Assembly: GCA_965153455.1 (NCBI GenBank)
Contig: OZ234493.1
Location: 16,110,213 to 16,174,212 of the forward strand
DNA from: Sphagnum compactum
Lineage: Eukaryota > Bryophyta > Sphagnopsida > Sphagnales
Reading direction: 5' to 3'
Length of the DNA: 64,000 nt
Shown: positions 11,837-25,263 of the stretch, piece by piece
Layout: every line of letters begins with the position of its first letter
How positions within the stretch are numbered: the first letter of the stretch is position 1
The notes under the pieces: generated by a model
What the model was told of the DNA's origin: nothing
The model's input: only the letters and a program-made list of their open reading frames with translations
Database searches by the model: none
Program-made: the position numbers and the translations under genes

Positions 11837-14500
11837 AGAAAACGCTGGCAGCCCGACTCACCGTCACCGTGGATTAATAATTTATCTTTCATTAGATTTT
11901 TTTAAAGAATATTATTAATTAATGTTTTTTAGAGCGGGCGTGTGAACTAATAATTTAGGTAAACCCTAAATTTTCAAAAGAAAACAAGTTTTAAATAGTA
12001 TTATATTAAAGTTTTTCTTTTTAACGTTCTAGAGTCGGTGGGTGGGCTTTTTGGATGGGTGCGTGGGTGGGGGAGTTTGAATGAATTTAGAAGGGGCTGG
12101 GCAAAATTAGCTAGAGACGTTGACAACGAACGTATTTTGCCTTTGCTTTTAACTTCTTCATCCCTTGTGAAAAGAAAAAGTCTATAATACTTAGTGTTTT
12201 TTTCTTTTTCCCAAATTGGTATTGTAGCTGACGTGGCCATCATCCATACGACCACTAAAGCAAATCTGGCTACAAGCAAAGAAATAATAAAAAGTGAACA
12301 AAATTGAAGCAGAGCCTTTTGAACCATTTTTGGTGGCCATTTTCAAACCAAAAAATCACAGCTATGGCCAAAACCAATTCTCTGAAAAAAACCCCTCTAT
12401 GTCACACATAAATGCCAAATAAAATACATTATTATGGGATATGCATAGTGTATTTTCAAGGCACCTTACAAGGCACAATTCCCTCGCCAAAATTTTCCTT
12501 AAAAAAACTTAAAATAAGGGAAACTTTCCTTAAAAAAACTTATCTCCTAAGGAAGGTAGTTTATTCACGAACATAATTTTGCATAATGGTCGAGGGGCCC
12601 AAATGCACTGACACAAACTTTCCTCATATTAGCTTACGAAAATTTTCTCCTTTTATCTCCTTCCATGAAATCTCATGCTCCAAGTTGGCAAGGGAATTAT
12701 TCCTTGTAAAGTGCTTTAAAAATACACTATGCATGTCCGTTGAGATCATTGTGTAATGTTTGGACCTATAGTACAAAAACATTGAACATTTAAAAATATT
12801 GTCATTAAGTTTTTTGTAAACTCAAATGTAAATAATTTAAAATTCAACTAGGGTGTGTTTTTCATATTTTTTGAAAGTTGTTCGATGAGTGAAAGTTTTT
12901 TGAAGTGATTTTGTAAATTTTAACTTAAAGCATCAAAGATATTGAATTTTGAATAAATTTTTATCACTAAATTCTAATTTAAATTTTAAATATATTTTCC
13001 ACAATTGGGCTTCATGGTCAAGGTCATGTTCGCACTTCAATCAACAGCACAACCACCCTAATTTTTATGACATGAAAATCCAATGTAAAATATTGTTATC
13101 ACCTTTACGTAATGGGCAACCTTTCAATAAAAATTTGAAATATTGGAAGTTCTAATAATATCAATGTTAATATGAGAAAAAAATTAGTTGTCTTCTCACA
13201 AAATTGTTGAAACATGTGGATGGCTTCTACAAATTTGGCAACAAAACACCATTTGTCTTGTGTGCAACACAAATGAAATAGAGTCAAATGATTAGATAAT
13301 TTCATGGTAAGAATCCAATCTACAAAATTTTACAAAGTAGAGCTAAAGTAATATTGGATTTTGAATGGAGATTTTTCAAAAGAAATATGCGTATTAATTG
13401 GTAACCTTTGTGACATATAATAGAATATGGTTTTTAAAACAATAATAAGCCTTTGTTGATATACATGTGTGATGTAAAACTTAGTTTCATACATGTCAAT
13501 GTAAAATATATGTGGTGTTTATCATTCTTTGATATTAAACTAAAGGCCCAGCCACACTTGGTGTTTGTGACAATGTTAATTCAATGTTTACAGTGTTAAA
13601 ATAAAATGGTAGTTCACAAATAACATTCTACATAACATTAAGTTTGAGTTGGCATATGACATGGAATTAGTGTTATTTCGATGTTAAAAGCCAATGTTTG
13701 ATAACATTGAAATCTTCAAAATATGAACATTTCAGAAAAAAAATATTGATGTTACGGAAAACTTCAAAATATGGGTGATTAATTCAATGTTAACCTAGTG
13801 CTTCCCTCTCTTTCCAAATTTTCACATGTTCGTTATTTCCTCCCCCTTCGACAAGTTCCATCGCACTTTCTACAACAAGCTCTACACACAGAATATCTAT
13901 ACACAAGATTTCTTTTCACTTCTCTATTGCAACTCTATTGTTACAACCTATTGTTGTTCTGTCACTACTCAATTGTCTAATACAACAAAAGGTTGGACTA
14001 TAATCTATGTTCTACATGCAAGTTTGCATAGCGCCATCTATAAAAATTGTTGTTGCATTGCAGTGAAGGATGATGTTTGGCACTTTCTTCTAATCAAGAT
14101 TGCCATGTGGATAGTCTAAATTGAAAAATTGCCATTCAAGAATAGTCAATGAACGTCATCAACAACAAGCGAGTTGTGGGCATTTGACAAGGGATGTTGC
14201 CATCAACAACAAGTGAGTTGTGAGCATTTGACGAGGAACAAGATGCTAGCCACAATCACCTTCACCAAATGGTGGCAATAACAAATGCAACAAGTGGCAC
14301 TCTTGCAAGTACAATCAAAATCCACTTCCCATTTTCCTACGAGAATCATAAACCAAACAATAAAATGAAATAACTACGAAGAAACAAACAATCAATGAAA
14401 TTTTGTATTGAAATCAATAATTGAAATGTTTGAAGGTAATGAAATACTGTGATATTCCTCTACATACATTATAATTTTGATTGAAAATAACAACAAAACA
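11837..14500. other. AT-rich spacer upstream of the Harbinger relic
   Basis: AT-rich with T/A homopolymers. A 44-bp near-duplicate (CATCAACAACAAGYGAGTTG) occurs twice at about 14157-14235, and AATGTTAATTCAATG words at about 13590-13790 may belong to the Harbinger element. No supported gene. Confidence 0.4.
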
Positions 14501-14545
14501 TCATATGCAACTCAAAAGAACAAAGGTAAGTAAAAAGTTGTAGAC

Positions 14546-15755
14546 TTGGATTATGTAGAAGTTAAAACAAGGAAGCCCATACAAGCCAATTGGGAAAATT
14601 CAGAGGTCCTAACAATCATAAATGTGAAGAGAGTTAAGCATGAGGCAAGCTTGGAAGTTGTTGACTCAAAAGACAATATGGAGATAGCAATCACAAAATG
14701 GAAGCGTATATTTAAAGTAATAATGGCCAATTTTCATTTTCACCATCATCGCAACGGACCAATTTACAAAGATAAATGGGGGTCTTTGTATGGAGATTAC
14801 AAGAAAATACATGACTACCAAAGTGTTACATGCCACAATGAAGAATATTGGGACATGTTTGCAAAAGACAAGGTCTCACAAGGATTGCCGAAATTTTTTA
14901 GCAGTGTTTTTTGAGTTCATTGACATCTTCATGAACAATAGACCTTGCTTCAACCCCCCACATTCAAAAGATTTCATGAATTCAAATGATGATGTTTATC
15001 GTGTTATTTTTTCATGATTTTTCACCATGTGAAAATTTGGGGTCTAATGAAGAATTCAATTGTGAAGAAGCCATGGAGAGAGATGCATCACCCTTTGCAG
15101 CCCGTGATCCAGTATTACACTATGCAAAAACATTGGAGGAAGGGAATAATTGGGAAATTCCATTCAATCTCCACATTATTGGGCATAACACACCAATCAA
15201 TTTTGTTTTCCCCCCAATTGGACTCAAGACCATTGTGATAGTTGGAGCTTGGCAAAGCCCTATAGTTTAACTTACATTTCCAACTCCAACTATAAATAAT
15301 CCAAATGTAAAAGGAGAGCCACCTACATCAAATCCAATAACAGAATGAACTACACAACCATTGCACATTCCAAGAAAAACTAAACATATTCCTTTACCAT
15401 GACGCATAACAAAAAGTACACAACCAATTGTAGATAAAAGCAGAGATCTAATTATAGATGGAAACACACAGCGAGTTGCAAACAAAAGCACACAACCAAC
15501 TACATACAATGCTTTTGTTCAATCCCATCATAATGTTGGGAACACAAGGGTTAAACGAAAATCAAGTGCAACCCACGAAAATTTCATTGAAGCAATTGAA
15601 AAGGCTAATGCAACATTAATTGATTCCGTCAACCATATCCATGAGGTCAATATTCAAATTGAAGACAAACGAGCTTGAGCACAAGATGAAATTTTATAAA
15701 AACAATTGGAGTATTTCAAATTTCGAGACACAGAAATCAATTGAACTTAGCAGGG
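14546..15755 (+). pseudogene. PIF/Harbinger Myb/SANT-like accessory protein, broken
   Basis: The first 120 codons read as a trihelix/SANT-like DNA-binding domain (motifs KWGSLYGDYKKIHDYQ and EEYWDMFAKDK, then GLPKFF), typical of the protein that partners Harbinger transposase. There is no ATG at the head of the open stretch. The frame shifts near 14900, and further pieces continue to about 15755. These end in a coiled-coil-like tail (IEAIEKANATLIDSVNHIHE) interrupted by stops. Confidence 0.7.
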
Positions 15756-16029
15756 CATGCTCCGAACGATAACAAGGCTTACATAAAACATGGCTTTGGC
15801 TTTTAAAAGAGATATACATGGTAATGTGCCCCCACCAAAATCTGCAATGGGCCTACAACATGCCAATCTGACATCAAACAAGGATACTGCATCATAGGAA
15901 GAACATGAATAAAATTTCAGACATTCTTGTACTTGAAAAAAAATTGCATTTGCATGGGACCAATTTTTTCGAATTGAAAAATTTCCAATAATAAGGTAGG
16001 ATTGAATACTTCATACATTGTTAATGACG

Positions 16030-16655
16030 TTATGCAACAGGATAAATTTCTAAGTTGTGACAATTTTGTTCCTTGGAGAGCTCTTGACCATGAATGTGAA
16101 CATTTTCCTCACCATAATGCAATCCATTGAAATTATGTGCATGAACATCTTGCATGTTTTCAATTTGAATCACTCGCATGAGCTCTTCCACATCCACCTC
16201 TTTCCTCCCCAATAACAAGTTGTGGAGTAAATAACATGCAGAAAACACATCAGGAACAATAGTTACGTGCAGTTCTATCTTTTTTAAAAGCTCTCTTAAA
16301 GTTTGCTTCAATATGCTGAACGCATTCTTATAATTAACCTACCCCTCTTGTGTTTGCGATTATACAATAATTCCAAAATTGAATGAACTTCCCCATCTTC
16401 TTTGTGTGATGTCATAAGCCACAAAAGTAATGGGTACCCCTTATCTCCAAGCAAGTAAGGTGGGATACCATCCTGTGACCCAATAGCCATGTCAAAGAGA
16501 CCCTCATGTATTGCACGTTGATACAACTTGAACTTCCTCATAACACAAAAGTCATTCACATTCCTAGGCAATCCAACATAAAACATCCATAAACCTCCTT
16601 TGGTTGTCAACCACCGCTTGTGCAACCACATTATACCCCCCTATCTTGTGAAAGA
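16030..16655 (-). pseudogene. PIF/Harbinger DDE transposase (DDE_Tnp_4), truncated and frameshifted
   Basis: C-terminal catalytic half of a HARBI1/ALP1-type nuclease. The first Asp lies in AQAVVDNQ, the second in LLGDKGYPLLLWLM, and the third acidic position falls in the region before LKQTLRELLKK. It ends with IVPDVFSACYLLHNLLLG. One apparent extra T near 16575 separates AQAVVDNQ from MFYVGLPRNVND, and another frame change lies near 16311-16340. The N-terminal half is absent beyond about 16655. It cannot encode an active enzyme. Confidence 0.85.
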
Positions 16656-16934
16656 AGTAATCATTATAATAAACACCAAACACTACAATAATTCATGGTT
16701 TAATTGACTAGAAAATCAAGTAAAAAAGAACCTAATTGTGACATTTTCCAACTTGACCAAGCCATCATTTTGGACAAGTTGTATTGAACACAAGTTTTTT
16801 TGACTAGTTGTCATTTTGACTAACATGGATGTGAATATTTGATTAATCATAGTGTGCTATGGTTTAATTGACTTCTAGTCAACGTGGGGGGTCAAAATGT
16901 ATGTAATTTTCAGTGCTATGTGGCATGATCCCAT

Positions 16935-17220
16935 TATGCCACATGTCATCACATCCTTGGGTCTTTCGATGCCATGTGTCTTTGAATTATATGATATTTG
17001 ATGTACCACATGTTATTTTTCATTAAATCTTCTAATGACATGTGTCATTGTTTCCTAAAATCTTTTGATGCCACATGTCATTGTCTTGTTTACTCTTCTG
17101 ATGCCACATGTCAATATCCCATTAAATCTCCCGATGTCACGTGTCAATGTTTCATTGGATCTTTTTTATGCCACTTGTCATTATCTAATTGCATCAACTT
17201 ATGCCACGTGCCATAATTTC
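16935..17220 (+). repeat. About 33-bp minisatellite with GCCACATGTCA core, about 9 copies
   Basis: Degenerate units with core TGCCACATGTCA(T/A)T recur near 16935, 16970, 17000, 17035, 17068, 17099, 17133, 17167 and 17200. Because 33 is a multiple of three, open frames run through the array; they are products of the repeat, not genes. Confidence 0.8.
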
Positions 17221-19679
17221 AATCCTTCCATATGGAGTGTTTTTATACCAATCCCATTGAGTGGCCTTTTTCTATCAACTTTGGTTGTATGGATAACATA
17301 TTATCTAACTATTATTGGACTATTTTTTCATTTGTAGTATTATTAATTTCACTAATTCCAATTTGAACATGTCATATATTCTATACTAATCTTGGACCCA
17401 AAGCTTTACATATTACATAATTACGTTGTAGTTAATAATGCCAAATCTATTGGTCCATTTTACAAAGCAATGGTAATGCCTAAACAATTGCAAATGCATT
17501 CAAGTCAAAGTAGCTCACAAGATGCAAAATCGGTGTTCAACCCACACATTTAGAGCCACTATCCATCTTCAATTGTCTTTCCAACTTTCTAGGTGCTCTA
17601 ATCAAATTTGTTGGCTAAAAATTGTTCAAGAAATGTATTTAGACGTTGCTTGTTAACTAAAAACTTGTCCAAAAAAATGAACTACTTGGATGTTGCTTAC
17701 TAGCCAAAAACTGTCAAAAAAATGAACTACTTAAATGCCACATCTTTTTCACGCCACATAACAATACCACTCACCATCTCTTTCATTTTTGAAGCACCTT
17801 AATTTGGAAATGGTAATCTGATTAATGTTTTTTTCATACATGCCACGGCTACAATGTAATTCCTCGGTGCAAATAGGGACCTATGAAATGCCATCCCTGC
17901 CAAACCACATACTTCCCCAGATGCACATGGCATTTTGCTTGTAGGGTTAAGGTCAACCTTCATCCTTGTTTTTAACATCTACAACATGACACATGAAGCC
18001 CAAATGTCATGGTCTTCATTTTTGGTACAATGTTAAGGAATTATTATTTTCCAAAACATGGATGAACAACCAATGAAGTGTATGCCTAGTTGGAAAAAAA
18101 CAGAAAGGTCAAATGAACAAGCATTAAGTTGTCCAGTTGAAAATTGAAGAGGTAAAATGAACTAGGGAACTATTTAATTCTATGACCATACCTATGGAAG
18201 ATTTTATGACCTCAATTTGTGTGGAGGAGATGTATGGTTGGCATCATCATTCGTTATGTTACCCTACACCATCCCAATGCAACTTCAAATTGCACCATTG
18301 TTTTCCCATAAATGTAAGAAACATTAGTATCACTAACATAACAAAATGTTAAGTAAATGATCATAATGTTGGCAGTCAAACAACTTCATAAGCAGTTAAA
18401 GACCATGAAAACATAAAACTCACCTCCAACCCAGATGTGGTGTAGCTAATAACTGATGATTCTTATGCTTTTGATGTGGATGTGGCTTTATCTAACCAAC
18501 CTCTTATTCATGTTGTGGCCCTGTCTTGTCCAAGCCATTTGTTGCTTTTGTGTTCTCCTTTTTTGTGGCCTTTGTAGTATCGGTGAAAGTGTTGGTACAA
18601 CATTTAAATCACCCCATGGATTCACATGGAACCATTTGCTCATGAATATGGACAAAAGGCCACAACCCACTTACTTGTTTGTTAGTCACAACATTGAGGG
18701 GGTATGATGGACCATTTGCATCCTTGGTACTTGGTGATAAGGGATGAACAACAATCCTTTCATCTTGCACATAACATGCATTTTATAAATCACATGACAG
18801 TTTTCACAATTGTTTTCAACAACATTTTTGTCATATGTTAAGAAGGCCAAGAATCTCACTTGACCAATTGGGAGTTTAGGCTCCACTTTTGGGTTGGTTA
18901 CTGGTGGCAATAAACTCCCTTCAAAGTTTTGTTCAAGGTTTTGTTTGGATATTAATATTTATCATTCCAATTATTTTGGTGAAACATTTTTTCATGTTCC
19001 AAATCAATTTTTGTTTGTTATTAAACTTGGTAACATTTTAATAATAAGAAATATGTTTGTTGTTCGAAAGATTCATACTTTTTTTTTGTGTTACATTTCA
19101 TTTTGCATACTCATTATTTACATGAAAGAAAAGAGGGCTAAGTGAATTATTTTGAACTTTGTAAATGTTGGTAAATGTTTTAAGTTGTATTGTAAGCTTT
19201 AGATAGTCAAATCAATTTGCAAATAAAAAAACATATTTTGGTAAAATAATATTTTGTTTCAATATCTCCATTTATTTTAATAACATTCTTGAAAATTTGT
19301 TGAAAAAATGGAGCAATCAAATGAAAACAAAATATGTGAAATAACATTCAATGATGTTCCTATGGAAGAATTATTTGAAAATATCCCATTTTGGAAACAA
19401 AATATAGCAAAATTCTTGAAATTGAAAAATGAACCTTCAAAATTTGTATGTTCATAGAATTAAATGAAGACATCATGGTAGAAATGCATTTTTTTGTGTT
19501 GAAAAAAATTATAATTTGGATTTTTTGAGTAAATTGTTAACAATAATGAATGAATACAAAAAATTATGGGCAAAAGGCTACATATTTTCAAAAGATACCG
19601 GGTGGATATTAAAGATATCAAATGTCATTTTCAATGGTGGCAGAAGCACAAATCCATGTTTCTCAATGATAGTTTTTTT
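17221..19679. other. AT-rich spacer with one small degenerate ORF
   Basis: No recognisable gene. A 49-codon frame from an ATG at 19308 (MEQSNENKICEITFND) is followed by further open pieces in shifted frames up to the GC-rich insertion. They may be a decayed transposon ORF; I cannot name the family. Confidence 0.35.
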
Positions 19680-20513
19680 TGTCGCAACCCCACTTTGAGG
19701 CAAGTGTGAGGTTGCAACTCACACTCCCCAAAAGTGGGGACTTGAAGTCCTTCGGGACTCCCAAAAATTTAGAGTTCGATTGCAGGGGTCAAAACACCTT
19801 GCATTGGGGAGTTCTTTATACCGTTGGAAAGGTCTCGAAGAGTAGATATCCAAAATGGGCTTGCATGGGCCATGTGAAGATTTGCAGCACAAGTTATAGG
19901 CAAAAGAAGGGCCGGGAGTCAAACCGGCAGTTTGACTCCCGACCACTAAAAGTCGGGAATCGACCCGACCCCGGTGCGTGCAGGTGGAATATAACACACC
20001 GTTGGAAAGCTCTCAAGGAGAACTACAAGATTGCTGTAGAACTCATCTCAATCGGAGGTCTGAGCTGGGAGCTATGAGCTTCCAAAGTCCCAGGAGTCCA
20101 AACCGGGACAGTTTCGGAACTCCTCCTTGGGAGTCCCGGGACAAAAAGCCATTCGGATGCGGGTGTCGCGGGCGAACACAAAGAATATTATATGGGGGAA
20201 GGTGGTGGCTTCTCCCAAGTCCGGGCCGTGGTGAGTCTTGTGAATCCAGAGTTGCCCGTGGCTTGTCCTAGCACCAAAGTGATCCAGAAAGTGGTCTAAC
20301 CAACTTGTGGTTGGTTTTGGATGCAGATTCGAGTAAGTGAATAGCTTGTCACTCTTCCTAGTCCATCCCGAGGCTTCAACACGCCCCTCTACCCCTTTTA
20401 GTGTTGAAGGCTTGGAGCGTACCCCGAGTCCCTCCCTTTTTCCGCAACTTGAACAAGTTAGTCCATCTTGGGGTTAACTAGGGACTTGGTAGCGCGTCAC
20501 TTTTGGCCCACCA
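19680..20513. mobile_element. GC-rich insertion, possible solo LTR
   Basis: A block of markedly higher GC inside AT-rich DNA. It begins TGTCGCAACCCC after a T run and can be read to end GGCCCACCA, so TG...CA limits are possible. It has a TATTATATGG word, two CGTTGGAAAG(G/C)TCTC words and short internal inverted words (ccgggagtcaaacc, gtttgactcccga). No target duplication or second LTR is visible. Long open frames on both strands are attributed to composition. Confidence 0.4.
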
Positions 20514-22488
20514 AATATAAGGTATTTTAGGATCTCACATTGAAACAAAAAAGGATTTTTTTTTTTAGCCAACATATCAACAAATTAAAAAAGATGTCAT
20601 TTTCAAATGACCAATTTGAAAAAGTTGATATTTGTGAACAAGAATTGGTTGCAAATTACATTTTAATTTGGTGGAAATAATTGAAAATGGCTTAGAATTA
20701 GAAAAATAATTGGAACAATTTGAAGGCTCATTTAAATGTGATGAAGTTATGAACATATGAAATTATGGAAATAAAAAAACTTTATTTGCTTTTTGCTATT
20801 TTACCATTTTTTGGTAATTAAAAAACAAAATCATTTTGCTGTAAGTAATTGAATGTTTTATAACTAATTGGTGAGAAACCACCTTTGAAAATCAATTAGT
20901 CTTAAATTTTTGAAAACCAACACATAAAAAACTAGTTGAATTTTTTTTCAAAAATTTGATACCCTAATTATTTTTCTTTCATGCAATTGTTTATTAGAAA
21001 ACCAACTTAGTTTTAAAAATGTTATGTGAAAATTGGAATTGATTGTCACAAAAAAATGAAAACCATCCAAGAATAATTACGTTACACAAAATTTGCACAT
21101 AAATGATTAGATTAACAATTAATTGTAATTACCATATGTGATTTGCTTCAGGGCATAGTCGCTTTAAACAAGTCACATAAAATTTTAGTCATAAAAGAGA
21201 ATATGTGGCACTAAATTACAATGGTAGTTGTTTAAAGATGTGACTTACATGAACTTTCCATCCATTCAAATTAGGTTATGTGGCATCATTGTTTTGTGAC
21301 TAATTTTATGACTAAATAATGTATTTGCAATATTATTTAGATATTAAAATACCATTTTAGAAATAAATAATAATAAATAATAAATATATTATTTTTATTA
21401 AATTCAACCATACCATGTTGACACGTGTCATTACATAGGCTAGGTTTTAAAAACCAATATAGGTTACTAAATAGGCCAACTATTATGCCTAGGTAGGTAG
21501 AGTATATTTGGTCAACATCCCAATGTTGACCACAACCCATGTCATTTGTGGGAATTGATACATTAACCCCAAGGACAGAGATTAATTCTTTTATCACCGC
21601 ACCACCTTACTTCTTGTGACAAAATAATAATGTGCATTTTATTTTGCCTATTTATTTTAAACACTACATAAAACATCATTTTTGATTTTTGATATCTTAT
21701 TAAGATTTTGTCCAAATGAAAATATTAAAGTTTAAATTTAAAGTACTTTAAATAGTGTACACACATTTTTTTTTTCCTCTTAAAAATATATTTTGGTTTG
21801 ACAAGAAAAAATATTTGGATTTTATTATTGAATACAATTTCAACAACCATTCCGTGGAAAATTCAATCACATGATTTATAAATGGATAATATAATGATAA
21901 ATAAATAGATATTTTAATTTCTTAAACCTTCATTTGATTTTTAGATTTATATTACATAATTTTCCTTTTAATATACGACAATTTTACCAGTATAATATAA
22001 TTTAAATGTGTGATATATAATTTATTCACATATAATAGTTATAAATGGATCATAAATAAATTATAATAGAAATATAATAAAAACTCTTATATTAGCCATA
22101 TTATTTTGATGTTAAACATTAATTTAAACATCAAATTTAATTTTTCAATAATAATTAATGCCATATAATTAATGATTTTATGGAACTATAAATTTTATTT
22201 TGTTTACACATATAATATTCTAATTTTTACATTAAACTTTGATAAAAATTGTATGTAGAAATAAATAATGTTTTTTTACATTCCAAGCCTTTATTTGACT
22301 TAAGAAATTATATTATAAAATTTTGTTTATAATAGATCATAATTGTAACAACAAAATTTAATTTAGATGTATGATATATAGCATATTCACTATATAATTT
22401 TTATAAACGGGTCATAAATTCCTTGTACTACTTAACCTATTCAATAAATAAATAACATTGCTGATGAATTAAAAAATTAATTAAAAAA
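20514..22488. other. AT-rich desert
   Basis: Strongly AT-rich with homopolymer runs and no coding region that I can support. Small palindromic AT words are frequent. Confidence 0.5.
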
Positions 22489-23080
22489 TCACATATCAAC
22501 ATGATAAAATACCTACTACTTAACCCACATACATATGACCTATTAGCTACTACCTATCCTACTTATTACTTATTTAATAGATTATTTTCATAACCTATTT
22601 ATTTAATTAATAAGTTACAGAGCCTAATTAATTAAATAATTTATACAAAAAAATTATCACATATCAACATGATAAAATACCTAATATTTAGCCCACATAA
22701 ATATTGCTTATTACTTATTAATTTATTAATTACCCAACTTAGTTAATTAACTAAACAGAACATTATTTCATTTAACACAATGAAATACCTATTATTAAAT
22801 AGTTTACACACATACTATTTAATACCTCCTACCTAATTAGTTAATTAACTAAAAATATTATGACATATCAACATGATAAATTTACCTAGCTTATTTAATT
22901 AATTAAATATGAAATTATTTCATTGAACACAAGAAAATAACTATTACAAAATAACCTAATACTACCTAATACCTATTATTTAACCTAATTAATTAATTAA
23001 GTAATTGAAAAAATTATGACATATCAACATGATAAAATACCTACTATTTAGCCACATACATATTATTTACTACCTAACCC
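22489..23080 (+). repeat. Degenerate long-period repeats with ACATATCAACATGATAAA word
   Basis: The word recurs at about 22491, 22659, 22863 and 23019, followed by TACCTA(C/A)TA-TTTAGCCCACATA-like text. Spacings of 168, 204 and 156 bp suggest an old tandem array disrupted by indels in AT-rich DNA. Confidence 0.7.
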
Positions 23081-23689
23081 TATTTTTATTATTATTTGTC
23101 ATGGGTGTTCTAAAATTTTCATAAACCCACCAAACCCTACTACACATTTAATGGTAACTAGTTCATTGAAGAAAGTCAAGGGAAAAAAATTAAACCACTA
23201 AATCCACCAATTTCATTAAATAATTTTTTTTCCACATTTAATTACATGTGCATTTGCAACTAGGATTTATAGTTGCAAATCAAATTAGAAAGATGCCATG
23301 TGGTGTCCAATGGCCTATGAACCACTTTCCAAGTCGTAGAAACAACTACATTGTCATATACTTTGAAATGCATGATATAAATGTATTTTTCATTGTCATT
23401 TTCATCCAAATCAACATTAGTTGCAAGTATAAGTTGCATATGTAACTACAAACCACTTTGTAATCATTTATGCAATTACAAGTCATTTTTACCAAGTGCC
23501 ACGGAAGGTAGTCACATTTATAATTGCAAATTTTTTTGATTTGGATAGAAGTCGCAAATGCATGAGTTCAAATAAACCAAATTCCTTGTAGAATTATGAC
23601 TACATGACTTGTAATCATTTTCAAAAACATGACATGTGTCATAAACTACCTCATCCTATATTATCCTACAAAGGCCAAATTATTAGATT

Positions 23690-24060
23690 AACATAAAAAG
23701 GCCTTGGTTAGCCTAAATTAACCTAATATACCCTTAAATTAACTTAAGATGGCCTATGTTGGTTTAAATAACCTTGGTTAGCCTAGATTTAGTTTCAATT
23801 TAACCTTTGTTAGCCTAGGTTTATTGAAGATATAATTAACATTTAGTCAAATTTTTAATTTCATAAAGATTTGAAAAAGGTTTAATAAAGTTTTAATTCA
23901 ACCAATGTTTGGCCAATGTTTAACCAAGGTTTAACTTTGGCAAAAATTTAACCAAATTCTTTTTTCACAAAGTATTAACAAAGATTTAATAAAGGTTTAA
24001 CCAAGTTTTAGTTTAGTGAAAGTTTAACCAAGGTTTAGCCAAATTTTAATTTTGATTTGA
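23690..24060 (+). repeat. Degenerate short-word array (TTTAACCAAGG / CCTTGGTTAGCCTA)
   Basis: Repeated words TTAACCAAGGTTTA, GGCCTTGGTTAGCCTA and close variants without fixed period. It looks like an old, heavily decayed minisatellite. Confidence 0.5.
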
Positions 24061-24400
24061 TGGAGATGCAATCCATATCAACAGACCTCAAATCCATCAT
24101 TTTGGCATGTCCAATCTAGCTGCAAAGCAAGTGGGTTAAATTGGAAATCAATTCCAATTCCCCTTAACCCTAATATGATGACTAAGAGGGAGGAACTTCA
24201 GAGTTGCAGGCCAAATGAAAAATGTTGGAGATCAAATGCATATTTGCATACCCTAAACTCATGAGCAAGGGCGATATAATTGAACTGCCATGGTTCTGGA
24301 ATTTTTTGGGAGATGTAATCCACATAACAATAGACCTCAAATCCATCGTTTTGCACTGTCCACTTGAGTTGCAGAGCAAATGTTTCAAATTGGAGATCAC
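24061..24400 (+). repeat. About 95-bp direct duplication, spacing 247
   Basis: Blocks 24061-24155 and 24308-24400 share GAGATG(C/T)AATCCA, AGACCTCAAATCCATC, TGTCCA and TGCA(A/G)AGCAA in order. Neither contains a gene. Confidence 0.7.
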
Positions 24401-25244
24401 ATAAAACCACCACCTTCGTAGCTTAAAGCAAGTCTACCCCCATAAGCACATTTGAATGCCTGGCAAGGATGAGAAGGAAACAAAAGACCTTCAGCAACTT
24501 TGGAAGGAAGAAGTGTGCAAAAATCATACGACACAATAGGAGTTTGTGACTAGAAGGTGTAGTGAGCAGAGATATGGCTTCTAGCGAAGAACATGAGAAT
24601 GACAATCTGCTACCAAGACTTTAGTACCTTGAAATGTCTAGAAATTTTGGCACATGGGTATTTAGGGTTTTGATAATTTTGACAATATTGGTCAGTTATT
24701 ATTTGAAAATTTGAGGATTTAAAAATCAAATACGCAAAGCTCAAAGGAGAATCTCAAGTTTGTAGCAACTTGATCCCAAGGTTGGGTGGAGAGCTCTCAC
24801 TGAAGATCTATGTTCTCTTTATTCTTATTGTATCATCTATTTGCTTTTCTTTTCAAGCAAGAAAGAAGTTAAAACCTTGTCAAATATCAATAAGGCTTGC
24901 TAATATCAACAAGGTTTGAAATTTGCTGCAACATGCAAGAACATGGTATGTGCAATCCACTAAAGGTGCAAAAAAAATGGTTACCACTAAGTACTGATTA
25001 CATTGTGACTCTTGGGGCACCACCCACCACCATTTGTAACTAACCCATTTGTGACACAACATCAATTCAAGAACTTGAACATGAAATGTGGACCTCTAAA
25101 ATGAACAAATGGGCCCCCTGAAACGCTAAAACCTATGTACATCACTCTTGGGGCATCTTTGTAACTAACCCATTTGCCATGCAACTTCCATTCAACGAAA
25201 ACCTAAAATCTGAACATATATAAGAGACCAATTTGCCCCTTCAA

Positions 25245-25263
25245 CCTAAACCCTAAACCCTAG
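25245..25263 (+). promoter_or_regulatory. Telobox run with upstream TATA-like motif
   Basis: The motif cctaaaccctaaaccctag follows a TATATAAG sequence (about 25215-25222) by about 25 bases. This arrangement is known from plant core promoters with teloboxes. No plus-strand coding region follows; the DNA runs into the 3' end of the opposing NTMC2T6-like gene. It could be a cryptic or antisense promoter, or chance. Confidence 0.3.

Larger units (their letters stand above)
14546..16655. mobile_element. Decayed PIF/Harbinger DNA transposon
   Basis: Two convergent broken ORFs make the element: a Myb/SANT-like accessory protein on plus (14546-15755) and the DDE transposase on minus (16030-16655). 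This two-gene organisation is the known hallmark of PIF/Harbinger elements. Repeated AATGTTAATTCAATG-type words at about 13590-13790 could be subterminal repeats, but I could not find matching terminal inverted repeats or a TWA target duplication, so the outer limits are open. Confidence 0.75.

Noticed and set aside
16998-17337. 72- and 90-codon plus-strand frames
   Set aside because: They read through the 33-bp minisatellite, whose period keeps frames open.
19735-19800. tRNA-like B-box word (GAGTTCGATTGCAGG) in the GC-rich insertion
   Set aside because: No cloverleaf or A box could be fitted, so neither a tRNA nor a tRNA-derived SINE is supported.
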